DNA of 64,000 bases from Sulfurihydrogenibium azorense Az-Fu1 (GCF_000021545.1 NC_012438.1:742003-806002); one strand, 5' to 3'; numbered from the stretch's first letter, positions 18,181-27,326 are shown. Notes: generated by a model from the letters alone, not told the origin. A program made the numbers and translations.

Positions 18181-18925
18181 TATAAATCTTGAAGAAGATG
18201 AAGACCTTTCTCCTTTTGTAAGGGGGAAGGTTTTTATAGTTCAGAAAAAAGATGGTTATAGATTTAACATAGACAGTCTTTTACTCTCTGATTTTGTCAA
18301 TATAAAGTCTTCTGGGAAGCTGATAGACCTTGGAACAGGTAGTGGAATAATATTAATTCTTTTGTCTTTGAAGTACAAAAATATACAGTTTTACGGTTTA
18401 GAAGTCCAACAAGACCTTTATCAGTTAGCTCAGAAAAATATCAAACTCAACAATGTAAAAGCAGATTTAAAGCTTGGAGATGTTAAAGAGGTAAAAAAGT
18501 TTTACGAACATCAATATTTTGATTATGTTGTAATAAATCCTCCTTACTTTAAGTCCGGAGACTATAAAAACACTCAAGAAAAGATAGCAAGGTCTGAAGT
18601 TTTGGCAACTTTGGAAGATTTTATAAAAGCATCTTGGTATTTATTGAAAAATAAGGGAAAACTTTTTATGATAGTGCCTTGTGAAAGATTTTCTGAGACT
18701 GTTAAGTATTTGAAAAATTATAATCTTCAACCCAAGAGGTACAGGTTTATACATCCTTCAATAAATGAAAAAGCAACTCACTTTATGGTAGAAGCTATAA
18801 AGCAAGCCAAAGAAGGAGGAGAGATTGTAGAAAGTCCTTTAATAGTCTATGAAAATCCAAAAGAGAAAAAGTACACTGATTATGTTTGGAGTTTACTTGA
18901 AAATTATCCAAACCACCGTTTATAA
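18161..18925 (+). CDS. SAM-dependent methyltransferase, TrmN6/YfiC-like
   Basis: A Rossmann-fold methyltransferase of 254 aa. The SAM-binding motif I is IDLGTGSGIILILLS, and the catalytic motif IV is NPPYF, the N-P-P-Y form used for adenine-N6 or other planar amino groups. The N-terminal RFNIDSLLLSDFV is the pattern seen in TrmN6, which methylates A37 of tRNA1-Val. Substrate assignment is by resemblance only. The TTG start lies inside atpC, implying coupling. Confidence 0.82.
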   Translation: MQLQKFDINLEEDEDLSPFVRGKVFIVQKKDGYRFNIDSLLLSDFVNIKSSGKLIDLGTGSGIILILLSLKYKNIQFYGLEVQQDLYQLAQKNIKLNNVKADLKLGDVKEVKKFYEHQYFDYVVINPPYFKSGDYKNTQEKIARSEVLATLEDFIKASWYLLKNKGKLFMIVPCERFSETVKYLKNYNLQPKRYRFIHPSINEKATHFMVEAIKQAKEGGEIVESPLIVYENPKEKKYTDYVWSLLENYPNHRL

Positions 18926-18933
18926 TAAAGATT

Positions 18934-19197
18934 ATGAGTATTCAAGAGCTTGTTAAAAAGCTTGAAAATATGGGATATAAAAATATCTATACTTGGTGTG
19001 ATGACCCGGGAACTTACTACGACTGGCACACCCATAAATATGATGAAGTTAGATTAGTTTATAAAGGCTCAATAGTGATAGGTACAGAAGAAGGAGTTTA
19101 TCACTTAAAAGAGGGAGATATACTGGAAGTAAAAGCAGGTACAAGACACTGGGCTAAAACTGAGGAAGGTGTTTGTTATCTGTGTGGTAGTAAGTAA
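18934..19197 (+). CDS. Small cupin-domain protein
   Basis: An 87-aa single-domain cupin with the two conserved metal-binding motifs, DWHTHKYDEVRLVYKG (HxH and a following acidic residue) and DILEVKAGTRHWAKTEE. It is probably a metal-bound beta-barrel. Its role could be small-molecule binding or sensing and is unassigned. It starts eight bases after the methyltransferase stop. The last residues, CYLCGSK, add two cysteines that may also bind metal. Confidence 0.85.
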   Translation: MSIQELVKKLENMGYKNIYTWCDDPGTYYDWHTHKYDEVRLVYKGSIVIGTEEGVYHLKEGDILEVKAGTRHWAKTEEGVCYLCGSK

Positions 19198-19238
19198 ACA
19201 TTTTGTGAGGGAAATTAACAATTTAGTGTAAATCCAAA

Positions 19239-19267
19239 TTGACAAAGTTATACTAAGTAAGTAAAAA
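19239..19267 (+). promoter_or_regulatory. Possible promoter upstream of the OLD-family gene
   Basis: A perfect -35 TTGACA (19239-19244) is followed after 17 bp by TAAAAA (19262-19267), a 4/6 match to the -10 consensus. It lies in a 167-bp non-coding gap. The gene itself has a GGAGGAGGG ribosome site just before its ATG at 19365. Confidence 0.35.
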
Positions 19268-19364
19268 TAAAAATATAAGTATAAACTTTAGAACCTAAAT
19301 GGAATCTAATGAAAGACTTACTAATGGCTGATGTAAGGATGAGATAGACTTTTGGAGGAGGGAT

Positions 19365-20819
19365 ATGAAACTTAGGAAAATAAATATTGAAAATTTTAGA
19401 TGTTACAAAGATGAAACTGAAGTAGAAATAGAGGACTTAACTGTTTTTGTAGGTGCTAACGATTCGGGTAAATCCTCAATTTTAGAAGCTTTGGATATAT
19501 TCTTTAATGAAGGTAGAGCTGAAATTAGGTTTACGGAAGACGATATAAATATACACGCAAGAATGGAAGGAAAACATGATGTAAAAATAACTTGTGTATT
19601 TGAGGATATACCTGAACAATTTCTGAGAAGATTAGAGGAAAATAACATACCTATAAATGATTCTTCAATTACAATTTCTAAAACTTTTGGAAAGAATAAT
19701 AAAACTTTTTTAAACGGAGAGGAATTGAGTAAAAAACTTATTGGGGAAATTAAAGATTATCTTCCAATTTATGGATTATTTAAGGTAGATAGAACAAACA
19801 CTGACGATAATCCAGAAATCAAAGATCCACTAATGTTTGCTGTTGAAAAATCATTAAAAGAACAAGAGATAAAGTATAAACTTCAGGAAGTAGCTGAAAA
19901 AATAAAAAAGGCTATTGAAGATGTAGCCAATGGTACATTAGATAAATTAAAGAAACTTAACGGTAATATTGCTACTGAACTTAATGTATACATACCAGAT
20001 ATTGAAGAGCTAAAATGGCGTGATGTTTTTAAGAGAATAGGAATATATAGTGATAAAGGTATTCTGTTAAATAAAAGAGGAAGTGGGGTTAGGCGCCTTA
20101 TATTGCTAAGCTTTTTTTTATTTGAAGCTGAACGCAAAAGATACGAAAGACATACTGATGAAATTGAAATTTCTACTATTTATGCGATTGAAGAACCAGA
20201 AACCTCTTTACATCCTGATCAGCAGAAGCAGTTTATAAACAGTTTAATAGAATTATCAAGTAATGAAAAAGTTCAGGTTTTACTAACTACACATAGTCCA
20301 TATATTGCTAAATTAATACCTGTAAATAGTCTACGATTTATAGACCAAGGTTATCAATACACATTGCCTAAAGTTAGTAGTTATAAAGAAGATAATAATA
20401 TCCTTTTAAATATAGCAAAAAGACTTGGTATACATCCTATAAATACAAAGGTGGTAATCTTTGTTGAAGGAAATACAGATAAGAAATTTTTAATTAACAT
20501 TAACGAAAATATAAAGGAGCTAAAAGATTTAATACACTTAAATAGTGAGATTGAGAATAATACTATAACCATTATTCCATTAAATGGTTCAAACCTGATA
20601 GATTGGATTAATGCACATTATTTAAAAGGTTCTGGTTTATTAGAATTTCATCTATATGATAATGATAGAAAAGATTATCAAGAAATTATAGAAAAAGTTA
20701 ATGATAGAAATGATGGATCAATTGGGCTTACGACCAGCATGAGGGAAATTGAAAACTATATACACTGGGATCTGATAGAAGAAGAATTTAATATAAAAAT
20801 AACAGATAATATACGTTGA
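19365..20819 (+). CDS. OLD-family AAA ATPase with TOPRIM nuclease domain, 3' end replaced by IS
   Basis: The protein has an ABC-type ATPase domain: N-terminal KINIENFRCYKDE, Walker A VGANDSGKSSILEAL, a signature-like GSGVRRLILLS, Walker B YAIEEPETSLHPDQQ and switch histidine TTHSPYIAKL. A TOPRIM domain follows, with VVIFVEGNTDKKFL and the acidic HLYDND. This is the class 1 OLD layout used in phage defence and DNA repair. The frame stops at a TGA made by the terminal repeat of the insertion sequence at 20816, so the last residues (484 aa in all) are foreign and the natural C-terminus is lost or displaced. The ATPase and most of the TOPRIM domain remain, so activity is uncertain. Confidence 0.8.
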   Translation: MKLRKINIENFRCYKDETEVEIEDLTVFVGANDSGKSSILEALDIFFNEGRAEIRFTEDDINIHARMEGKHDVKITCVFEDIPEQFLRRLEENNIPINDSSITISKTFGKNNKTFLNGEELSKKLIGEIKDYLPIYGLFKVDRTNTDDNPEIKDPLMFAVEKSLKEQEIKYKLQEVAEKIKKAIEDVANGTLDKLKKLNGNIATELNVYIPDIEELKWRDVFKRIGIYSDKGILLNKRGSGVRRLILLSFFLFEAERKRYERHTDEIEISTIYAIEEPETSLHPDQQKQFINSLIELSSNEKVQVLLTTHSPYIAKLIPVNSLRFIDQGYQYTLPKVSSYKEDNNILLNIAKRLGIHPINTKVVIFVEGNTDKKFLININENIKELKDLIHLNSEIENNTITIIPLNGSNLIDWINAHYLKGSGLLEFHLYDNDRKDYQEIIEKVNDRNDGSIGLTTSMREIENYIHWDLIEEEFNIKITDNIR

Positions 20820-20829
20820 GTGAGAAATT
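20816..20829 (+). repeat. Left terminal inverted repeat of the IS
   Basis: TTGAGTGAGAAATT is a perfect inverted match to 21760-21773. Its TTGA supplies the TGA that ends the upstream OLD-family frame. Confidence 0.85.
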
Positions 20830-20839
20830 AATGCCATAA

Positions 20840-21676
20840 TTAAACCTCACAGTACCTGAAAAAGCTATAACCTATTGCATAAGCATACAAATATGAAAGA
20901 AGCGTTATACCTTTTCTCCATCTGCTAAGAGCGTTAAATTGTTTTAACCTTGAAAATACGCTCTCAATAATCTGCCTTTGAGCTTTATCCTCTTTTGTCT
21001 CACATACGATAACATTCTCACATCCTCTATAGCCTTTGTCTCCTATTACTTCAAAAAGGCTTATAAGTCTTTTAAACCAAATACTAGTTTTTGCTCTTAA
21101 CCTAAAAGATTTAACTTCATGATAACTTGCTGGATGAAACCAAATGTCATAAACTCTTCCCTTTGTATCACAAATTATCATAACAAGCACTCCATAGTAT
21201 ATCTCTTCAAATTTTACTCTTTTTTTGTAGTGTTGACTGTATAGATTTCTTTTTCTTCTTACCCAAAACTTCTTTCCATTAAATCTCTTTATTCTCTGGG
21301 TTTTTGCTCTGTTTACATTAGCTACTGGAAGTATTGTACCATCTACTATAAGCCTTGGTTTTTTATTAGATACCAAAACTTCTATAATTACAGACAGTAT
21401 TCTCATTTGTAGATATATTCTAAGCAGTTCGTATATTCTTTTAATTCTTGATTTTCTGAATATGTGATAAGACTTTATAGAGTCATCAATAAATTGTCTT
21501 GCTATTTTCAAAACAGGCATTCCAGTTATGTATGATAAGATGAAAACTGCTGCTATTTCTTCATCGGTAATTTTTGGTTTTCTACCAGCATTAGATTTAG
21601 CTGTATTCTTATAAAAAGAAACTTTAAATGATTGAAAATTTTTGAGAAGTATGTTATAAAACTTTTCCAGTTGCAT
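20840..21676 (-). CDS. DDE transposase (IS982-like, tentative)
   Basis: The 278-aa transposase has the catalytic acids in IVDGTILPVANVNRAK, GDKGYRGCENVI and the late IIESVFSRLKQF, which give a D-D-E arrangement with the Y-(2)-R-like spacing of IS4/IS5-superfamily enzymes. The ATG at 21676 lies seven bases after GGAGG and is preferred over the upstream TTG at 21691. The gene looks complete, so the element may still be mobile. The IS982 label is by resemblance, particularly the KRFNGKK and DKGY blocks. Confidence 0.85.
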   Translation of the reverse strand: MQLEKFYNILLKNFQSFKVSFYKNTAKSNAGRKPKITDEEIAAVFILSYITGMPVLKIARQFIDDSIKSYHIFRKSRIKRIYELLRIYLQMRILSVIIEVLVSNKKPRLIVDGTILPVANVNRAKTQRIKRFNGKKFWVRRKRNLYSQHYKKRVKFEEIYYGVLVMIICDTKGRVYDIWFHPASYHEVKSFRLRAKTSIWFKRLISLFEVIGDKGYRGCENVIVCETKEDKAQRQIIESVFSRLKQFNALSRWRKGITLLSYLYAYAIGYSFFRYCEV

Positions 21677-21759
21677 TTTTTGACCTCCCAAAAGTAGTTT
21701 GGGTATATTATAACCCGAGCTACTTTTGGCTTTTTATTAGAAATAAAATTGAAAAAATG

Positions 21760-21773
21760 AATTTCTCACTCAA
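21760..21773 (-). repeat. Right terminal inverted repeat of the IS
   Basis: AATTTCTCACTCAA is the exact inverse of 20816-20829 and marks the right end of the element. Confidence 0.85.
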
Positions 21774-21885
21774 GGTATTTAATGATTATAAAAATTATGA
21801 TGAATATTTTCTTCAAATAGAAGAATCAAGTGGAGGTATTCCCATTTTATTTATTATTGTCCAGGATAATGAAGTGGAATTATAA
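21774..21885 (+). pseudogene. Possible 3' remnant of the gene interrupted by the IS
   Basis: Directly after the right IS end, a frame without stops reads VFNDYKNYDEYFLQIEESSG, continues through IPILFIIVQDNEVEL and ends at TAA 21885. It has protein-like composition, no start codon and no ribosome site, as expected for the displaced end of a coding region. It may be the end of the OLD-family gene or of a following gene; the sequence alone does not decide. Confidence 0.4.
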
Positions 21886-21905
21886 ATCTCTCAAGAGCAA
21901 AACAG

Positions 21906-22775
21906 ATGGAAAAAATTAAAACCGATTTACTACTTAAACACTTATTCAAAAACCCAGCAACAAAACTCATAGAGATAATCCTCGGAAAAAAAGTAGACTG
22001 GCAACTCCTTCAAGACACTGACCTTAAAATAGTTAAAAACAGAGAAGCTGACTTGGTTGTTAAATTGGAAGATAATACCATTCTACACATAGAGATACAA
22101 AGCACCAATGACCCTTCTATGCCATATAGAATGTTTGAATACTTCTACCTTATCACCGACAAATACAAACCAAAAGACTTAATTCAAGTATGTATATACA
22201 TAGGAAAAGAGCCTTTAAAAATGTCAGACAAGATACAGTTTTCAGACTGGACTTACAGATATAGACTGATAGATATGAAAGATATACCGTGTAAAGAGTT
22301 AGTAGCAAGTCCAAATATCACAGACAAACTGCTTGCAGGACTGTGTAAGATAGAAGACCCTAAGTTTTATGTAGAAAATGTGATAAAAGAGATAAAGAAC
22401 GCAAACCCAAAAGACAGAAAAGAACTATTTACACTGTTTCTTGAAATAAGTAAAATAAGGAATAATATAGAGGAAGAGATAAGAAGTTATATAACACAGG
22501 AGGATTTTGAGATGCCAATTACAATAGAGTGGACAAGGGAAGAGATAGAGAGTTATCCAGTGTTAAGAGATGTTTTAAAGATTGGGAAAGAGGAAGGTTT
22601 TAAAGAGGGACTACAAAAAGGATTAAAAGATTCAATTATTGAATCACTTGAGTTAAAGTTTGGAGAATTGCCAGAAGAGATAAAGGCTAAAATAAACTCT
22701 ACTGATGATATAGAAGCTTTAAAGGAAATGAGGAAAAAGGCTATTTTAATACAATCTTTAGAAGAGTTTACATAA
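21906..22775 (+). CDS. Rpn-family PD-(D/E)XK nuclease / putative transposase
   Basis: Recombination-promoting nuclease family (E. coli RpnA and relatives; also annotated as PDDEXK transposase). In the 289 aa, the nuclease core is READLVVKLEDNTILHIEIQS, with the D...E-x-Q catalytic pattern, followed by YRMFEYFYLITDKY. The C-terminus has the helical IGKEEGFKEGLQKGLKDS repeat region that closes such proteins. Genes of this type are often multicopy and sit next to mobile DNA, as here beside an IS. The ribosome site is weak. Confidence 0.85.
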   Translation: MEKIKTDLLLKHLFKNPATKLIEIILGKKVDWQLLQDTDLKIVKNREADLVVKLEDNTILHIEIQSTNDPSMPYRMFEYFYLITDKYKPKDLIQVCIYIGKEPLKMSDKIQFSDWTYRYRLIDMKDIPCKELVASPNITDKLLAGLCKIEDPKFYVENVIKEIKNANPKDRKELFTLFLEISKIRNNIEEEIRSYITQEDFEMPITIEWTREEIESYPVLRDVLKIGKEEGFKEGLQKGLKDSIIESLELKFGELPEEIKAKINSTDDIEALKEMRKKAILIQSLEEFT

Positions 22776-22794
22776 GATAAATAAAACTGAGTAG

Positions 22795-23787
22795 TTAACC
22801 ATTAAACTCAATCTTAAAAACGGTTTTATTGTCTTCTCTATAATAGCTTAAGCTACCATTTACTAAGTGTTTTAAGCGATTTTTTAAGTTTTGAAGTCCG
22901 GTTCCTTCTTTTATCTCTTTAAAGCCTTCCCCGTCGTCAATTACCTCTATAACCACTTTACCATTTTGTCTGTAGCCGTTTATCCATATGTTTCCTCTTG
23001 ATTTTATCCCATGTTTTATTGCATTTTCTACAAGTATCTGAATAGAAAGCTTTGGTATTTTTACCTCAAGTATAGATGGGTCTATGTTGTAATGTACATT
23101 TATCTCAGGAAACCTAACCTTTTGTATAAATACAAAATTTTTAACTATAGACAGTTCCCTCTCAACTGTTATCAAACTCTCCTCATCTATCACTTCCCTT
23201 AGATATTTTGCAAAAGTAAGTATAGTTTTCTCAGCAAGCTGAGGATTTATATGTGTAAGTTCTGCTAAAACATTTAGAGTGTTAAATAAAAAGTGTGGGT
23301 TTATCTGATATTCAAGAGATTTTAGCCTTGCTACTATTAAAGATTTTTCAAGGTCTGACTTTATCTTTCTTATATTTACAATCCAGTAAAGTAGATACCC
23401 AAGTAGTGCCGTAAGTATTCCTATAAGTGTAAAACTTAAAATAAGAATATTTTGGGGAAAGTTTATCTCTACTATATTAAAACCCTTTACTACACAAAAT
23501 CCTACAACACTTCCCAAAAATCCGGCCAAAAAAGAAAAAGAAAGACTTATAAACTCCCAAAACTTCTCATCAAAATGTTTTAAAACGTATTTGTTAGAAA
23601 GATTTATCAATACAAAAGAAAAAAAGAAAATACTCAAACCGAAAATAACACCTGTAACTAAACCTTGATAAAGACTTTCTATACCAATTAAAACAGTTAT
23701 AAAACTACCTAAAACACCACCAAAAACAATAGCAAAAAGAAAAACAACTAACCAGTCTTGTTTAGATATATCTATAAAATACTTCAC
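22795..23787 (-). CDS. LytS-type membrane sensor histidine kinase
   Basis: A 330-aa protein with about four transmembrane helices in residues 12-137 and no large periplasmic sensor. A His_kinase domain follows, with the phosphoacceptor His165 in QINPHFLFNTLN, and an HATPase with LVENAIKHGI and DDGEGF then GTGLQNLKNR. This is the LytS/YehU class that pairs with LytTR regulators, and one lies in the same gene run at 26577-27314. The GTG start overlaps the oxidoreductase gene by 26 bases. The membrane region is the likely sensor; the signal is unknown. Confidence 0.92.
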   Translation of the reverse strand: MKYFIDISKQDWLVVFLFAIVFGGVLGSFITVLIGIESLYQGLVTGVIFGLSIFFFSFVLINLSNKYVLKHFDEKFWEFISLSFSFLAGFLGSVVGFCVVKGFNIVEINFPQNILILSFTLIGILTALLGYLLYWIVNIRKIKSDLEKSLIVARLKSLEYQINPHFLFNTLNVLAELTHINPQLAEKTILTFAKYLREVIDEESLITVERELSIVKNFVFIQKVRFPEINVHYNIDPSILEVKIPKLSIQILVENAIKHGIKSRGNIWINGYRQNGKVVIEVIDDGEGFKEIKEGTGLQNLKNRLKHLVNGSLSYYREDNKTVFKIEFNG

Positions 23788-25240
23788 GAAAATCTTCCTC
23801 TACCTGCAGTAAAAGATTAAAAACTCCTACCGTAACACCCGGATAACCTTGTCCGGGAAAGACCGAATCTCCTACCAAATAAAGCCCTTTTATAGGAGTT
23901 ATTCCCATAGGATAGTTTAACATAGTGTACTTCCTTCTTAAAGGGATACCTCCCACTGTTCCCTTGTACCTTCCTGTATACCTATTAAATGTGTTTGGAG
24001 TTCCTATCATAACATCAGTTTTAGGTAGCATCCTAAACTGTGGTATTTTTTTATAGAGATTTTCCAGTATAAACTCTTTTAACTTTTCCTTTTTTTCAGT
24101 GTACTCCTCTTTTGACAAATTTTCCCACAGCTCTATCTTACAGTGGGTTGAGATAGTTATACTTTTGTAGCCTTCTACACTATCACAAGGATCTGCAACA
24201 GAGACAAAAAAAGAATAACTGTCTGTATAAGGATTTTTATCGTGTAATATCTGGTAGTGGTGTTTAGAGAGAAGGTTGTTCTCATCCTTTACAGCAAAGT
24301 ATAAAGTGGCAGAGGACCACAGCTTACTATACTTCTTTTTACTAACTTCACAAAAACTATCTTTTAAACTTTCATCTAACAGCTCACAGTAATCCCATAT
24401 AGTCCTGTTTAGTATAACTTTTTTTGTGTAAAATTCTCCTTTGTTGGTTTTGACCTCAAAGATGTCTCTCACTCTTGAGATACTCTTTACTTTAACTTTT
24501 TTTAAAACGTTTTTATCATCTTTTACAATACTCTCTAAAAAATTACTCATACCACCTTTTACATAGTAGTTAGACAGGTTTGGGTAGGTAAGTCCCATTG
24601 AAGCAAAGGAAAAGTTTACTTCGTCCCAGTAGCACTGGGTAGCCATAAGGATTTGACTGTTTAAAAAAGCCTTGTAATCTTCATCAGGATCTGGGATGTA
24701 ATGCCGTATAACTTTCTCAGCTGTCATTAAACTGTCTTTTATCCCGGATAAAAAGTAATCTAAGTTTGTTATAACTTTTTTTAGCAGGTCAGGGTAGTTT
24801 TTAGGGTTAAAAGGTAGGAGTTTGTATATATTTTGCCAGTTGTTTGTAGAAACTTTTTTTACTCTGTTCCAAAGGTTTTTATTGTTTTTGTAAGGAAAGT
24901 TTTTGTCTATCTCCTCAAAAGCCCTTTCAAAATCTTTATACCTGTTTATAACTTTGTCTTTGGTATAAACAACTATAGCCGGGTCTATGGGTAAAACTGG
25001 AATAGTATTTTTGTCTATATCTAATATTTTTAATAGTATATCCAGTGGTAAATTCTCATCAAGTCCTACAAGGGTAGAAGCTCCTACGTTGTAAAAAAGT
25101 CCATCTTTTTTAAAGGTTCCAGCACAGCCACCTAAGTAGTCTAACTTTTCAAAAAGTAAAACTTTCTTTCCAAGTTTTTTCAAAATGGAGTAAGCAACTA
25201 CACCTCCTATCCCACCACCTACAACTATATAATCTTGCAA
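23762..25240 (-). CDS. FAD-dependent oxidoreductase, carotenoid desaturase/isomerase-like
   Basis: A 492-aa flavoprotein. The N-terminal dinucleotide-binding motif VVGGGIGGVVAYSILKKLG is followed by VLLFEKLDYLGGCAGTF, and the C-terminal GLYLVGDSVFPGQGYPGVT completes the FAD site. This is the CrtI/CrtISO superfamily layout, used for phytoene desaturation or carotene cis-trans isomerisation. No phytoene synthase is in view, so the carotenoid substrate is inferred. It sits in one run with the LytS kinase and the DUF523 gene, opposite the photolyase. Confidence 0.85.
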   Translation of the reverse strand: MQDYIVVGGGIGGVVAYSILKKLGKKVLLFEKLDYLGGCAGTFKKDGLFYNVGASTLVGLDENLPLDILLKILDIDKNTIPVLPIDPAIVVYTKDKVINRYKDFERAFEEIDKNFPYKNNKNLWNRVKKVSTNNWQNIYKLLPFNPKNYPDLLKKVITNLDYFLSGIKDSLMTAEKVIRHYIPDPDEDYKAFLNSQILMATQCYWDEVNFSFASMGLTYPNLSNYYVKGGMSNFLESIVKDDKNVLKKVKVKSISRVRDIFEVKTNKGEFYTKKVILNRTIWDYCELLDESLKDSFCEVSKKKYSKLWSSATLYFAVKDENNLLSKHHYQILHDKNPYTDSYSFFVSVADPCDSVEGYKSITISTHCKIELWENLSKEEYTEKKEKLKEFILENLYKKIPQFRMLPKTDVMIGTPNTFNRYTGRYKGTVGGIPLRRKYTMLNYPMGITPIKGLYLVGDSVFPGQGYPGVTVGVFNLLLQVEEDFREVFYRYI

Positions 25241-25251
25241 AACACACCCCT

Positions 25252-25548
25252 TTAATTGAGTGAAAGTATATCAAAGAAGTAATCTTTGATGTTGTTTACG
25301 ATTATATTAAGTTTGTCTGTAGTTTCTAAAACATGGATTGTAAAGATGTCAGTATAAAGGTTAATCCTTGATATTCCTTTACCAGTTATAGTTGTTTGGT
25401 TTTCATCTAAGGTTTTTATAACAACTTTATAACTACCGTTGGATATAAAAGTAATCCTACACTCAAGATATCCGGTTCCTTCTATCTTGTAAGTTCCACT
25501 GTCTATATTTTTTAAAGCCGTTGTTGAAGAGTCTACTTTTACTATCAT
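25252..25548 (-). CDS. Hypothetical protein, 98 aa
   Basis: Not recognised. The ATG at 25548 follows AAGGTG at good spacing; a GTG at 25557 would add three residues. The sequence is strand-rich (KVDSSTTALKNIDSGTYKIE, later YKVVIKTLDENQTTITGKGIS), with alternating hydrophobic and Thr/Ser residues, and looks like a small beta-barrel or lipid-binding fold. No signal peptide is seen. It lies 11 bases upstream of the oxidoreductase gene in the same run, so a role with that enzyme is possible but not shown. Confidence 0.65.
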   Translation of the reverse strand: MIVKVDSSTTALKNIDSGTYKIEGTGYLECRITFISNGSYKVVIKTLDENQTTITGKGISRINLYTDIFTIHVLETTDKLNIIVNNIKDYFFDILSLN

Positions 25549-25651
25549 CTTAAACACCTTTTTATTTGATTGTAGGTATGATTATAAAAACCATTAAAAT
25601 CTTTATAAAGGGTAAGATTTTATCGTTTATGGAGTTTAATTTTAATTTCGT

Positions 25652-26587
25652 TTAAACAGTTTGGAGCTCTTCTGGGTAGGGGTTTAGATACTTTTGAGAT
25701 GCAAGGTACTCATCTTCAAACCTGTATACAAAGTTTCTAACGAATTCCAGTATCACTGTAAGGTAAATCCTATCGTTTTTTAACTTGTGTAGGAGTGTGT
25801 TAAATTGTCTTTTTTCTCCTGTTTTTAGTAGGTCTGAGAAATGTCCGTAGATATGTTGTAAAACGTTTATATGGGCGTTTATAGTTGGATTTTTAGAAAA
25901 TGTTTTTTTAAACAAACTCTCATACTCTTGAACTGTTTTTTCAAAGCCTAAACTGTCCCAGTTTGCTATCAGTCTTCCCATCTGTTTTAGGTTTGAAGGT
26001 GAGTATAACATTAGCAAGTATTTATACCTTTGGTGAAACTTTATTAAGTCTTTTATATGACTGGCTGACTTTTTAAAGTGTCTAAAATCTGCGTAAGCAA
26101 ATATCTTTGTTAGAAAGTTCTGTCTTATCCAAAAATCGTGGAGTCTACCTTCATCTTCAACTGGAAGGTAGGGGTAAATCTCCTTTGATATTCTTGCGAA
26201 TATACCGTCTGTTTTTCCAATGGTATGTTTTAAATCTTTCTGGTATAGTTTAGTATCTGATACACCACAGCTGGGAGATTTTGCTTTGAGTAAAAAGCCA
26301 TCAACTTCTTTTAAACTGTTTAAAAAACTTTTTGAAAACTCTTCTAACTTTTCTGTGTAATCTGTTTTACTTGTAGGTTCTATCATTCTGATAGAGTTGT
26401 CTATCTTTGCAAGGATAACTGTAGGTCTTGGGACTGGCATTCCTATATCTACTTCCGGACAGACTGTTATGTAATCTACATACTTTTCAAGTTTTTGGGC
26501 AAAATCATCTTGAACTATTCCACCGTTATACCTAACAGCCTCTTTGTTTATACATCTACTTAAAACTACAACAGGTTTACACTCCAA
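25652..26587 (-). CDS. DUF523-DUF1722 (YbgA-like) fusion protein
   Basis: A 311-aa two-domain protein. The N-terminal DUF523 part has conserved cysteines (LSRCINKEAVRYNGG, VCPEVDIGMPVPRP, KSPSCGVSDT), and the C-terminal DUF1722 part matches E. coli YbgA (KFHQRYKYLLMLYS, LQHIYGHFSDLLKTGEKRQF). In E. coli ybgA lies directly upstream of the photolyase gene, and here a photolyase is 1.5 kb away, so a link to light or DNA photodamage is plausible. The cysteine set suggests a metal or iron-sulfur site. It overlaps the response regulator by 11 bases. Confidence 0.9.
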   Translation of the reverse strand: MECKPVVVLSRCINKEAVRYNGGIVQDDFAQKLEKYVDYITVCPEVDIGMPVPRPTVILAKIDNSIRMIEPTSKTDYTEKLEEFSKSFLNSLKEVDGFLLKAKSPSCGVSDTKLYQKDLKHTIGKTDGIFARISKEIYPYLPVEDEGRLHDFWIRQNFLTKIFAYADFRHFKKSASHIKDLIKFHQRYKYLLMLYSPSNLKQMGRLIANWDSLGFEKTVQEYESLFKKTFSKNPTINAHINVLQHIYGHFSDLLKTGEKRQFNTLLHKLKNDRIYLTVILEFVRNFVYRFEDEYLASQKYLNPYPEELQTV

Positions 26588-27314
26588 GGTAATCCCTCAA
26601 AGCTTTAGCTCCGTCTCTACTTGTTTTAACTGTATCATTTATACCGTTAAAGTATATAACAAGTTTAGACTGCTCTGCAACTTTCATTTCTTTAATTTTA
26701 GAAAGATTTACAAGATAACTTTTATGTACTCTGAAAAATCCTTTTGACTTGAGCATATTTTCAAACTCGTAAAGTTTTTTGTTGGAAAAGTACTCGTTAT
26801 CTTTTGTCCTAACTATGGTCTCTGATAGCTCTGCTTTTATGTAGTATATATCCTCAGGTTTGAGAAGTATAAGCTTGCTCAAGTGCTTAACAGGTATAAA
26901 AAAGTCGTTTTCTACCTGTACCATCGTAGACACGTTTGTGATGTTAAGTCTTTTATTTTCAAGATTTTCTATCTTCTTTATAGCATTTTCTACATCAGAA
27001 AACTCGTAAGGCTTTAAAATGTAGTCTATAGAGTTTACTTTAAAGGCTTCAAGTGCGTACTCTCCGTAAGCAGTTGCAAAGACGATGTAAGGGTTTAAAC
27101 CTCTGTTGAGTATTTCTCTTGCCACGTCGATTCCAGTCCCATCAGGAAGTTTAACATCTAAAAACACCACATCAGGCTCAGCTTTTTCAATCTTTTCCAG
27201 TGCTTGCTGTTTACTTTCAGCTTCTCCTACAATCTCTACACTATGAATTTTTTGTAAAAATCTTTTTAACCTCTCACGGGCTAAATACTCATCTTCAACG
27301 ATAAAAACTCTCAT
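26577..27314 (-). CDS. LytTR-family response regulator
   Basis: A 245-aa regulator with an N-terminal receiver domain (acidic pocket VEDEY, phosphoacceptor Asp53 in VVFLDVKLPDGTG, lysine in YILKPYE) and a C-terminal LytTR DNA-binding domain (from about residue 135; FFRVHKSYLVNLSKI is characteristic). GGAGGTG precedes the ATG. It is the obvious partner of the LytS-type kinase at 22795-23787, four genes downstream in the same run. Its DNA targets are not identified; the intergenic region before the photolyase is a natural candidate. Confidence 0.94.
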   Translation of the reverse strand: MRVFIVEDEYLARERLKRFLQKIHSVEIVGEAESKQQALEKIEKAEPDVVFLDVKLPDGTGIDVAREILNRGLNPYIVFATAYGEYALEAFKVNSIDYILKPYEFSDVENAIKKIENLENKRLNITNVSTMVQVENDFFIPVKHLSKLILLKPEDIYYIKAELSETIVRTKDNEYFSNKKLYEFENMLKSKGFFRVHKSYLVNLSKIKEMKVAEQSKLVIYFNGINDTVKTSRDGAKALRDYLGV

Positions 27315-27326
27315 CTTTTACACCTC

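Larger units (their letters stand above)
20816..21773 (-). mobile_element. Insertion sequence, 958 bp, with 14-bp perfect inverted ends
   Basis: The element is bounded by TTGAGTGAGAAATT at 20816-20829 and its exact inverse at 21760-21773, and it contains one transposase gene on the minus strand. The left end inserts a stop into the OLD-family gene. No target-site duplication is apparent: the left flank ends ATATACG and the right flank starts GGTATTT. The family is tentatively placed in the IS982/IS5-like DDE group from its transposase. Confidence 0.85.
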
